Below, one piece after another: positions 14,663-22,901 of a DNA stretch of 35,711 nt. The stretch spans positions 1 through 35,711 of the forward strand of contig NZ_JAQUVZ010000037.1 of NCBI RefSeq assembly GCF_028693135.1. Direction: 5' to 3'. The translations under genes and the position numbers were made by a program. A model generated the notes under the pieces. The model made no database searches. It worked only from the letters and a program-made list of their open reading frames with translations, and had not been told where the DNA came from. The stretch is from Methanosarcina sp. (GTDB taxonomy: Archaea; Halobacteriota; Methanosarcinia; Methanosarcinales; Methanosarcinaceae). Positions within the stretch are counted from its first letter, which is position 1, and each line of letters opens with the position of its first letter.

Positions 14663-14943
14663 ACCGGGAAATCTTCGATTTTCTCTAAAATGTAGATTTC
14701 CGGTTTGCCAATAATCCCTGCTTTTTGCATCCTCTTTTTCAGGTCTTCGGATTCTACGAATTCTGTTGCGTTCTCTTTTTTATCCCATTCAAAAAGGATA
14801 AATATGTTGTTAGGTTCGTCCGAAATGTGAAAAAGCTGCCCGCCCTCGCATCCTGCTTTTTCCCTTGTCGTTCCATGTTCGTCAAAAACAGGTTTCCATC
14901 TGGAGTAGTCTTCTACTTTGTGCTTTACGACAACATATACCAT
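14659..14943 (-). CDS. small ABM-like (dimeric alpha-beta barrel) protein
   Basis: A 94-aa protein with the layout of ferredoxin-like antibiotic-biosynthesis-monooxygenase/stress-responsive small proteins: strand MVYVVVKHKV, helix DYSRWKPVFDEH, a Gly-rich strand AGCEGGQLFHI, strand NNIFILFEWD, helix KKENATEFVESEDLKKRMQKAG, final strand PEIYILEKIE. Members dimerise and may act as cofactor-free oxygenases, cyclases or binding proteins; this one lacks features that would fix a role. GGGGG lies upstream of the start at 14943. It stands alone on the minus strand, facing the MBL gene. Confidence 0.8.
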   Translation of the reverse strand: MVYVVVKHKVEDYSRWKPVFDEHGTTREKAGCEGGQLFHISDEPNNIFILFEWDKKENATEFVESEDLKKRMQKAGIIGKPEIYILEKIEDFPV

Positions 14944-15142
14944 AGTAGTCCCCCTTCTATAATATGGACGTTTTTATAAAAAAACTTATATTTAACTTTA
15001 TCCCGGGCACCAGTATAAATTAATGAGTCGGGTCTATCGGGACGCTAACCCGGTGAGCTTCGGTAATATTTATATTCTTTAATAGTCATAATTTTTCTAT
15101 CTGAATTTCCATTTCTTATTTTTGATTCCAAAGGTGACCAAA

Positions 15143-15547
15143 GTGTTTGACAAATTCATCCCAAAACAGAGGAAAATGTCCACCCGGGTAGGGGGACTGC
15201 TTACCCTCCTGGGTGAGGCAATGTTTTTGTTTTCAATCCTCAATTTCCTGATGATTTCCCGGCTTCAGTATTACAGTGAAGGGGACTCGTATATCAGGAC
15301 TGTTTTTCCGCATTATTTGTTTTTTTTGGCAGGGTTGAGTACTATAGGCGTTGTTGCGATGTGGTTAGTGTACGTTTATGTCCTGCCGAGCAAACAGCGT
15401 TTTTCCCAGGAACAGGCAGTTAAGGACTCCCGGAGCCCGATGTATGAGAGAATCATTGAGGTGCAGGGGGAGCTTGCTGAGATGAGGAAAATGATGGAAA
15501 ATCTCTCGGAAAAGGTAGAAAAGTTTTCGGAAAAAGAGTTGAGATAA
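15143..15547 (+). CDS. two-helix membrane protein with C-terminal coiled coil
   Basis: A predicted 134-aa inner-membrane protein. After a basic N-terminus there are two hydrophobic segments (GLLTLLGEAMFLFSILNFL and HYLFFLAGLSTIGVVAMWLV) separated by a short polar loop. The last 50 residues are a heptad-like coiled coil rich in Glu, Lys, Met and Leu. GTG 15143 is preferred because AAGGTGA lies five bases upstream, the same RBS and spacing used by the next gene; the frame can be extended to TTG 15122 or start later at ATG 15176 or so. No family is recognised. It is followed after 137 bases by the beta-propeller gene on the same strand. Confidence 0.75.
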   Translation: MFDKFIPKQRKMSTRVGGLLTLLGEAMFLFSILNFLMISRLQYYSEGDSYIRTVFPHYLFFLAGLSTIGVVAMWLVYVYVLPSKQRFSQEQAVKDSRSPMYERIIEVQGELAEMRKMMENLSEKVEKFSEKELR

Positions 15548-15684
15548 GCATCTGATAGCGGATTTTTATCTGTGTATATTTTATATTTTCTTTAGGGGTC
15601 ATAGAATATATATCTTTTTGTAAATTTTTATATAGTATCATCTCCGTCTCTAACTTAGTATAAATTTTCCAAAAGGTGATGTGG

Positions 15685-17316
15685 ATGAGCAAAGATTCTG
15701 GTAATTTCTATGCTGGCTTGAAGTATTTTCTGTGTTTTATTCTTGTTTTTCTCTTGATAGTGCCTGCTTCTGCGGCTTCGGACGCAGATAACGAGCTTGT
15801 TGCAAAGGGAGCTGAATCTGTTCTTGATGAGAACCTTTCTGCGGACCAGATAAATCCAATCGTTTATGAGAGCAGGATTGTCTGGCAGGAGCGGAGAGGC
15901 AGTTATTTTGATATCGTCATGTATGACCTGGCTACAGGATCGAAAACGGATATCTGTACTGCAAAGGGGAGTCAGGAATATCCGTTCATTTCCGGGGATT
16001 ACATTGTCTGGCAGGATAACCGGAGGGGAAACTGGGATATTTACATGTACGACCTGAAAACCGGGAAAGAAAAGGCTATCTGCATTGAAGACGGGGAGCA
16101 GACACACCCCGTTGTGTCGGCGGAATCCGGGATTGTTATCTGGCAGAGTGATATCGGTATGATGGCTTCAATGTATAACCTGAAGACAAAAGAAAGGGAA
16201 AATATCTCTTCATCGACTACAGAATACTCTGATCCTTTCATTGATGGGGATAACGCTGTCTGGCGGGAGAGGTGTTTTTCTGAAATCATACGCGGAAAAC
16301 CTGCATATATTCCTGATCTTATGCATGGAGTCTACTTATATAACATCGCAGGCGGCGATTCTGAGCCAGTTTACACCAGTAATTCAAATATCCCATCCAA
16401 CCCGGTAATTTCGGGTGGGATCGTTGTCTGGGAGGGACGAACAGATACCACACACGGAAAGTATGACCTGTATCTGTGCGACTATTTTTTCAATAAGACG
16501 CGGGTTACTATCTGCGAGGACGAGTACAACCACTTTGACCCCTTTATCTCGGGCCGGAACGTCGTGTGGGCCGATGACCGCAACTGTGTCCCCGGAAATT
16601 CCGGGAATTCGGACATCTACATCTACGACATAATTACAGGCACGGAAAAGCAGGTCTGCACTGCCGAAGGTGACCAGGAAAACCCCTGCATCATGAATGA
16701 CAAAATCGTCTGGCAGGATTCCCGGAACGGAAAGTGGAACATCTACCTCTTTACCCTTGACCCTTCGGAAGAAATAGGGTCTGTTCATCCTGAACCAGTG
16801 CCGGCTCTGAGTGTGGTAAAAGAGGTAATCCCTGAAACTGTGAATCCCGGGGATGAAGTCACAGTCAGGGTCACACTCAAAAATACAGGCAACGTGGAAA
16901 TTAATGACATAAAAGTAAGTGATAAGGTCCCTGAACCTTTCTCTCTCCTGAAAGGTGAAACGAGAGCAGGTTACACATCTCTTGGACCTGCTGAAACCAA
17001 ATCGTTCGAATATGTCGTGAGCTCTGAGAATCTCGGGGCTTTCGATATGGGAGCTTCAGATGTCAGGTATACCTTCAGATATTACGATGAAGTGAACGTT
17101 GAATCTAACTCTCCTGCAATTGAAGTTACGGATAAGGACATTGTCTCTCTTTCAAGCAGTGAATCCAATGGTTCTGAACCCCAGGCTTCAGGCACAGGGA
17201 ATCCCGGCTCCGAAACTTCTGACCGCGAGAGCGCCAGTTCTCCCGGGTTTGAGTTTATATCTGCGGTAGCAATCATAGCAGTTATTGTGTATGCCCGCAG
17301 GTCCGGGAAAAATTGA
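15685..17316 (+). CDS. secreted TolB-like beta-propeller protein with PGF-CTERM anchor
   Basis: A 543-aa surface protein. The N-terminus has a signal peptide (hydrophobic FLCFILVFLLIVPASA ending in Ala-x-Ala). Residues about 45-360 are repeated propeller blades with the phrase IVWQD-x-R-x-G-x-WDIY and internal motifs like YDLATG, as in TolB-like and methanogen surface-layer-associated proteins. About 370-480 is a CARDB/DUF11-like beta sandwich (VNPGDEVTVRVTLKNTGNVE). A Ser/Gly/Glu-rich spacer precedes SPGFEFISAVAIIAVIVYARR, the PGF motif, hydrophobic helix and basic end of a PGF-CTERM archaeosortase substrate. ATG 15685 has AAGGTGA five bases upstream. It is likely cell-surface anchored; ligand unknown. 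Confidence 0.9.
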   Translation: MSKDSGNFYAGLKYFLCFILVFLLIVPASAASDADNELVAKGAESVLDENLSADQINPIVYESRIVWQERRGSYFDIVMYDLATGSKTDICTAKGSQEYPFISGDYIVWQDNRRGNWDIYMYDLKTGKEKAICIEDGEQTHPVVSAESGIVIWQSDIGMMASMYNLKTKERENISSSTTEYSDPFIDGDNAVWRERCFSEIIRGKPAYIPDLMHGVYLYNIAGGDSEPVYTSNSNIPSNPVISGGIVVWEGRTDTTHGKYDLYLCDYFFNKTRVTICEDEYNHFDPFISGRNVVWADDRNCVPGNSGNSDIYIYDIITGTEKQVCTAEGDQENPCIMNDKIVWQDSRNGKWNIYLFTLDPSEEIGSVHPEPVPALSVVKEVIPETVNPGDEVTVRVTLKNTGNVEINDIKVSDKVPEPFSLLKGETRAGYTSLGPAETKSFEYVVSSENLGAFDMGASDVRYTFRYYDEVNVESNSPAIEVTDKDIVSLSSSESNGSEPQASGTGNPGSETSDRESASSPGFEFISAVAIIAVIVYARRSGKN

Positions 17317-17333
17317 ATTTTTCAAGTTGAAGA

Positions 17334-17375
17334 GAAGAAAGTCTCTTTACAGGACTTTCTTCCAATTTTGTCTTT
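17334..17375 (+). terminator. hairpin terminator after the propeller gene
   Basis: GAAGAAAGTC (17334-17343) pairs perfectly with GACTTTCTTC (17353-17362) over a nine-base loop and is followed by a T-rich tract. It lies 18 bases past the propeller gene stop. Confidence 0.6.
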
Positions 17376-17505
17376 TCTGTACCTGTTTTTACTTCTCCTT
17401 ATTTTTGAACACATCTATTATTTAAATATTGTAAACTACATATTTCTACAGATCTGAAAAGTTATGCTCTCTTTTAAAGAACGGCTCTCTTTTCAGAAAA
17501 AAAAT

Positions 17506-17601
17506 AATTTCTTCAAATCTTAATTTCTTCAAATCCTAATTTCTTCAAATCTTAATTTCTTCAAATCCTAATTTCTTCAAATCCTAATTTCTTCAAATCC
17601 T
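17506..17601. repeat. 16-bp tandem repeat, six copies
   Basis: Six head-to-tail copies of AATTTCTTCAAATC-C/T-T, almost invariant. They end 22 bases before the phosphoesterase start codon, so the array occupies the position expected for that gene's promoter and leader. Confidence 0.9.
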
Positions 17602-17623
17602 TAAAAACGATCTCCTGTTGATT

Positions 17624-18478
17624 ATGCCCCCTGAAATTACCCCAATCCTTGAAGAACCCGCCCTCACCGTCAGGAACACGGAAACTGCACTGGTAATTGC
17701 CGACATCCACCTCGGAATCGAGTGGGACCTGTACAGGAGCGGAATTAACCTGCCTAGCCGTATGAAAGACCGGCTGGACCGGGTTCTGGGATACATACAA
17801 ACATGTTCCCCTGACCGTATAGTGCTCCTTGGGGATGTGAAGCATAATGTCCCCCAGATCTCCTGGCAGGAGAAGGACGAGATCCCACACTTTCTTGAAA
17901 CGCTTGCAGAATATGTGCATGTGGATATTTTCCCGGGAAACCATGACGGGGGAATTGAGTTTCTTTTTAGTGGACAAAAGGACATCAAGGTTCATTCGGT
18001 ACGCGGTGAGGTCATTGACGGAACAGGGTATTTCCACGGGCATACCTGGCCTGCCCCTGAACTGCTGGCTGCATCCCACGTAATTACTGCCCATAACCAC
18101 CCCACAGTCCGTTTTACCGATACCTTCGGGTATTCTATAGTTGAACCCGCCTGGATCAGGACCAGATTCAACGTTGAAACCCTGAAAGCTCGTTTCGGAA
18201 ACCTAGATTTTGAAAACGGGAAAGATTGGGCAAACCCTGAGATCTTTATCATGCCTGCTTTTAATGAACTCTGCGGAGGCGTGCCCTTTAACGAGTCAAC
18301 GCAGGAAGACCTTCTGGGTCCTGTTTTTTCATCAGGGGGAATCGAACTTGAAAATGCTGAAGTTTATCTGCTTGATGGGACAAGGCTCGGACTGCTCAGG
18401 AACATCCGCAAATTGCAGCATACCAGAGTCAGGAGCAAAACCGGGGGTTGGAAACGTAACTCCAAAAGTCAATTATGA
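17624..18478 (+). CDS. archaeal SbcD-related metallophosphoesterase
   Basis: A 284-aa calcineurin-like metallophosphoesterase of the archaeal SbcD-related group. The dimetal motifs occur in order: ADIHLG, LLGDVKH, FPGNHD, TAHNHP and the final GH-type site (FHGHTWP), so both metals should bind. The C-terminal tail with a short beta segment (GGIELENAEVYLLDG) is also seen in the family. No SMC-like SbcC/Rad50 partner is next to it; the group is usually solitary and its substrate (DNA ends or a nucleotide) is not settled. ATG 17624 is chosen over the TTG at 17618; no clear RBS is seen. A remnant of a second copy's C-terminus lies at 24543. Confidence 0.9.
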   Translation: MPPEITPILEEPALTVRNTETALVIADIHLGIEWDLYRSGINLPSRMKDRLDRVLGYIQTCSPDRIVLLGDVKHNVPQISWQEKDEIPHFLETLAEYVHVDIFPGNHDGGIEFLFSGQKDIKVHSVRGEVIDGTGYFHGHTWPAPELLAASHVITAHNHPTVRFTDTFGYSIVEPAWIRTRFNVETLKARFGNLDFENGKDWANPEIFIMPAFNELCGGVPFNESTQEDLLGPVFSSGGIELENAEVYLLDGTRLGLLRNIRKLQHTRVRSKTGGWKRNSKSQL

Positions 18479-19050
18479 GATGATCGGACAGGCAGCCAGA
18501 GGTTTCCTCTCTAATTAGAGGATTTATCTTTAGAGGATTCATCTTTGATTATTAGAGCGACTTTGCTGCAAAAATAACTTTTTGGCTTGAATTTTGCAAT
18601 ATATCTCAGATTTCCAGGGAAATAATTTATGTTCTCTTTCTGACTTTTAAGCTCCCAGCCAAAAAAGACACGTTCTTCAATTTTCTTGTTCTAACCTTTC
18701 TTTTAAAACCCTTTAGCAGTAACATTTTTCCAAAGTATCCAAACATCTTTATGAAATTAACTATATGATACTAATACAAATTTTTGAGTACTTTTAATAG
18801 ATGGTCTGAAGCCTGGAAACTAATAAAAAAGTCTCTTAAATATTAATTTATCATTAATTTAAACACTTATAAACTATTAAAATTTTAACGCAGAATTATT
18901 CTGTTCTTCCTAAATGCACCATGTAATCCGTTTAATGTAACAAAGACTTTAGAATATTTTCAGGTCTCTAAATGATACTCTAAGTGGTAATTACTCACAG
19001 ATAATTAAATCGAAATTTTAAAATTATTTTTGTGACTGGAGAGAAGTGGA
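18479..19050. other. intergenic before the MEDS kinase
   Basis: About 570 AT-rich bases without a credible gene. The first part has short duplicated phrases (GAGGATT-T/C-ATCTTTA). The right end carries TTTAAAATTATTTTT-like A/T boxes and the kinase RBS (GGAG, nine bases from the ATG), so the kinase promoter should lie here. Confidence 0.5.
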
Positions 19051-22000
19051 ATGGGAGGAAACTTGAGAAAGTCTGGTATTGAAGTTATTGGAAATGTGCC
19101 CTGGGGAACACACTTCTGTCAATTCTACCAGACAAAAGAAGATTTGACGGACATACTTATCTCCTATTTCAAATCAGGGCTGGAAAATAACGAATTTTGT
19201 TTATGGGTCACATCACACCCTCTGGAAGTAGAGGAAGCAAAAGAGGGCCTGAGAAAGGCTGTTCCCGATATTGATGTTTATCTGGAGAAAGGGCAAATAG
19301 AAATTATTCCCTATACTCAAGGATATGTAAATGAGGGGGTTTTCGATTCAGAGAAGGTCATAAACGAGTGGGGAAAAAAGTTAGATCAGGTCCTTTCAAG
19401 TGGCTATGAGGGGCTCAGGGTGGCAGGGAACACTTCCTGGTTGAAAAAAGGGGACTGGGAAGATTTTGTGGATCCTGAGAAAAAAGTGGAGGGCGATATC
19501 GGCAAACGACAGGTGATATCCCTGTGCCCATATTCTCTCGATAGGTGCAGTGCAGCAGCTATTATTGACGTAGCCTTCAACCATCAATTTTCTTTGGTCA
19601 AAAGGGAAGGAAAATGGGAGCGGATAGAAAATTTCGGGTGGAAAAATGTCACTGAGCAAAAGCAGGCAGAAGAGGAGGTTCCACTTTCGAGTGAGCCACG
19701 CACAAGGCTGAAGTTGGAGAGCATTCCCTCTCCTGCCTGGGAGGGGGGGAACATGGAGCTTTCTGAAATCATTGATTTCAAGGTGGTCCAGTCCCTCATG
19801 GATGATTTCTATAAGCTAGTTCACATTCCTATAGGCCTGAATGATCTCAAAGGTAATGTTCTTGTAGGTGTTGGATGGCAGGATATCTGCACCAAATTCC
19901 ACAGGGTTCACCCCGAAGCCTGCAAGCACTGCGTGGAAAGTGACACCGAGCTATCCGCGGGCGTTGTCCCTGGAGAGTTTAAGATGTACAGGTGCAAAAA
20001 CAACATGTGGGACATAGTGACTCCCATCATGGTAGCCGGCCAGCACATCGGGTATATCTACTCAGGGCAGTTCTTTTTTGAGGATGAGCCTCCGGACTAT
20101 GAGTTTTTCCGGTCTCAGGCCAGACAATATGGCTTCAACGAGGAAGAATACATAGCAGCGCTTGAAAAAGTTCCAAGGTTGAGCAGGGAGACTGTGGATA
20201 CAGGCATGGGCTTCTTCATGACCTTTTCCAACATGCTCTCGCAACTAAGCTACAGCAATATCAAGCTGGCTCGGTCGCTGGCGGAACGCGATGCTCTGGT
20301 GGACGCGCTGCTGGAAAGTGAGACGCGGTATCGCATGCTATTCGACCATAGCACGGATGCCTTTATCCTGAGTGACCCCAGAGGAAACGGGAGAATTCTG
20401 TCAGTTAATCCAGCCACCTGCCGGGTGCTGGGATGGGCGGAAGAAGAACTGATCGGCAGGGGGCGCGAGGTAATGTTTAACCTGGAAGATCCTGCGGTAT
20501 CCGATGTATTAAACGAACTTATGCGCTCTGGATCAATAAAAGCCCAGCTCACTTACAGTCGCAAGGATGGAACTACGTTCCCTGGGGAGATAAGCAGCGC
20601 CTTTTTCACGGATAGTAATGGAGAGCCTCGGGCAGTCATTATCATCAGGGATATTACCGAGCGCAAAAAAACAGAAGAATCCCTTCAAAAAGCATACGAC
20701 AATCTGGACGAAAAAGTTAAAGAGCGCACGGCTGAACTTGAAGAAGCTTATAAGTCGTTGGAAAAAAGTGAAAAAGGTCTTGCTGAAGCTCAAAAAATAG
20801 CTCATATTGGAAACTGGGATTGGAATATTATAACTAATAAATTATACTTTTCTGATGAAGTTTATCGGATTTATGGATGCGAACCTCAAGAGTTCAGCGT
20901 AACTCGCAATGTATTTTTAAGTTATGTGCACCCCGATGATCGAGACTATGTAGATAATTCCTTTAATAAATCTTTAAACGAAAAACCCATCAGTATCGAT
21001 TATCGGATTATCTTACCTAATAAGGAAGAGCGCGTCATCCATGCACAGGGTGAAGTTATTTTTAATGACGAAAATATCCCTTTTCGAACGATAGGAACAA
21101 TCCAGGATATTACCGAGCGCATAAAATCAGAAGAGAAAAATCAGATCTTAGCGAATATTGTGGAATCATCAAATGATGCTATTGGCACTATATCCCTTGA
21201 CAGCATTATTACAAGCTGGAATAAAGGAGCAGAGCAAGTCTATGGTTATTTAGCGGAAGAAATTCTTGGAAAGCCCATATCTATCCTGGTTCCACCCCAT
21301 TTAGAGAAAGAACCACAAAAATTAAGCGAACTGATTAAACGGGGAGAAGGGATCCCCCGATATGAGACTTTACGGTTAAGAAAGGACGGGAAGATAATAT
21401 ATGTTTCAATAACTCTTTCTCCGGTTTTTGATATCCATGGAAAGCTGACCGCAATCTCGTTCATTTCCAGAGATATTACCGAAAGCAGAAGAGCAGACGA
21501 AAAACTTCGAGAAAGTGAGGTGAAGTACCGTAACATCGTTGAGACAGCCAATGAAGGTATACTCATAACTGACAATGGAGCCATAATCACTTATGCTAAC
21601 AAGAAACTAGCAGACATGCTCGGATGCACTCTGGAGGAAGTTATTGGGAGACCGACATGGGGCTTCATCAATGAGGAATATAAACCTATTGTCAAATTGA
21701 ATCTGGAAAAGAGGAGGCAGGGAATAAGTGAGAGCTATGAATTGAAATTAATATGTAAAGATGGCTCCCCCCTCTGGACACTTTTAAATGCTAAACCCCT
21801 TTTCGATGAGGATGGCATGTTTATTGGCGTTATGAATATGCTCACTGATATCGACAAAAGAAAAAGGGCAGAAGAAGCTCTGGTAAAAATTGAGATTGCC
21901 CGTAAAAAAGAAATCCACCACAGAATCAAGAACAATTTACAAGTTATATCGTCTCTTCTTGACCTCCAGGCTGAAAAGTTCAGTGAGAAAGAGGTACTTG

Positions 22001-22530
22001 AAGCTTTCAGGGAAAGTCAAAGCCGTGTACTCTCAATGTCCCTTATCCATGAAGAACTCTATAAAGGGGGGGGAACCGACACGGTGGATTTTTCGGCATA
22101 TCTTCAAAAGTTAGCTGAAAATCTTTTCAAGACTTACAGTCTTTGCAGTAAAAATATCCACCTGTACATGGATCTGGAAGAATATGCATTCTTTAATATG
22201 GATACTGCTGTCCCATTAGGAATAATTGTTAACGAACTCATTTCGAATTCTCTCAAACATGCATTTACTGAAAAAGAAGGAGAAATTCGAATCCGGCTTT
22301 GCAGGGAAGAAAAAAAGAACGAAATAAGTAAATCCCTTTTCAGCCTGACAATTTCAGATAATGGAAAAGGAATTCCTGAAAACATAGAATTGGGAAGTGT
22401 TGAATCATTAGGACTGCAGTTAGTAAGCATCCTTGTTGACCAGCTGGATGGAAAAATCGAGCTTATACGGAATCATGGGACTGAATCAAGAATTACATTC
22501 CGGGTAACGGAAAAATCAGAAATCCTGTGA
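19051..22530 (+). CDS. MEDS-PocR-PAS sensor histidine kinase (HisKA_2 type)
   Basis: A 1159-aa cytoplasmic sensor kinase with no transmembrane segments. Order: MEDS domain (about 8-195; PWGTHFCQFYQT), PocR ligand-binding domain (about 235-413; CKHCVESD, GYIYSGQFF), PAS 1 (423-543), a coiled coil (547-580), PAS 2 (580-692), PAS 3 (695-815), PAS 4 (820-940), HisKA_2 dimerisation/phosphoacceptor domain with HHRIKNNLQ (phosphoacceptor probably H957) and a HATPase domain (about 1050-1155; NELISNSLKHAF, DNGKGIP). MEDS is linked to methylated-C1 sensing in methanogens and PocR to small-molecule binding, so a C1 or metabolite signal is likely. No response regulator is adjacent. RBS GGAG precedes the start. 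Confidence 0.92.
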   Translation: MGGNLRKSGIEVIGNVPWGTHFCQFYQTKEDLTDILISYFKSGLENNEFCLWVTSHPLEVEEAKEGLRKAVPDIDVYLEKGQIEIIPYTQGYVNEGVFDSEKVINEWGKKLDQVLSSGYEGLRVAGNTSWLKKGDWEDFVDPEKKVEGDIGKRQVISLCPYSLDRCSAAAIIDVAFNHQFSLVKREGKWERIENFGWKNVTEQKQAEEEVPLSSEPRTRLKLESIPSPAWEGGNMELSEIIDFKVVQSLMDDFYKLVHIPIGLNDLKGNVLVGVGWQDICTKFHRVHPEACKHCVESDTELSAGVVPGEFKMYRCKNNMWDIVTPIMVAGQHIGYIYSGQFFFEDEPPDYEFFRSQARQYGFNEEEYIAALEKVPRLSRETVDTGMGFFMTFSNMLSQLSYSNIKLARSLAERDALVDALLESETRYRMLFDHSTDAFILSDPRGNGRILSVNPATCRVLGWAEEELIGRGREVMFNLEDPAVSDVLNELMRSGSIKAQLTYSRKDGTTFPGEISSAFFTDSNGEPRAVIIIRDITERKKTEESLQKAYDNLDEKVKERTAELEEAYKSLEKSEKGLAEAQKIAHIGNWDWNIITNKLYFSDEVYRIYGCEPQEFSVTRNVFLSYVHPDDRDYVDNSFNKSLNEKPISIDYRIILPNKEERVIHAQGEVIFNDENIPFRTIGTIQDITERIKSEEKNQILANIVESSNDAIGTISLDSIITSWNKGAEQVYGYLAEEILGKPISILVPPHLEKEPQKLSELIKRGEGIPRYETLRLRKDGKIIYVSITLSPVFDIHGKLTAISFISRDITESRRADEKLRESEVKYRNIVETANEGILITDNGAIITYANKKLADMLGCTLEEVIGRPTWGFINEEYKPIVKLNLEKRRQGISESYELKLICKDGSPLWTLLNAKPLFDEDGMFIGVMNMLTDIDKRKRAEEALVKIEIARKKEIHHRIKNNLQVISSLLDLQAEKFSEKEVLEAFRESQSRVLSMSLIHEELYKGGGTDTVDFSAYLQKLAENLFKTYSLCSKNIHLYMDLEEYAFFNMDTAVPLGIIVNELISNSLKHAFTEKEGEIRIRLCREEKKNEISKSLFSLTISDNGKGIPENIELGSVESLGLQLVSILVDQLDGKIELIRNHGTESRITFRVTEKSEIL

Positions 22531-22586
22531 ATTAATGCAGAACCCTACGGATTAATAAGCAGAATCCTATGGATTAATAAGCAAAG
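22531..22586. repeat. imperfect direct repeat, about 22 bp, 2.6 copies
   Basis: ATTAATAAGCAGAATCCTATGG and a near copy (ATTAATGCAGAACCCTACGG) are tandem just after the kinase stop, followed by a partial third copy. Short arrays of this kind occur after other genes in the window. Confidence 0.6.
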
Positions 22587-22901
22587 TACATTTCCGCAAC
22601 ATAGCCTATGGGAGCAATTTTTCTCAGTGAACAATCGAATTTTCCTTACCATGACGACTTTTTTTCTCAATGTTTATATAAAATGCGTGGATTTATGGAA
22701 AAAAATAAATGTAAAGAATCAGGCTATTAGACAGTCATTATTCTTGATAACTCAGATTTTAAGCATTTGGCCGCAGAAGTAAATACAAAATTCACGGGCC
22801 TCCGGTAGACTCTTTAAAACCTTCTTCTGCTGCTTGTCTGGGCTAATTAATTGATTATTGATTTATTAATTCGTATCACCTGAAGAGGATGTACTGATTC
22901 A
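22587..22901. other. intergenic before LysRS
   Basis: About 315 AT-rich bases with no gene. The LysRS leader at the right end has GAAGAGGATG upstream of the ATG at 22902; the spacing is long, so the in-frame ATG at 22908 is also possible. Confidence 0.5.
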
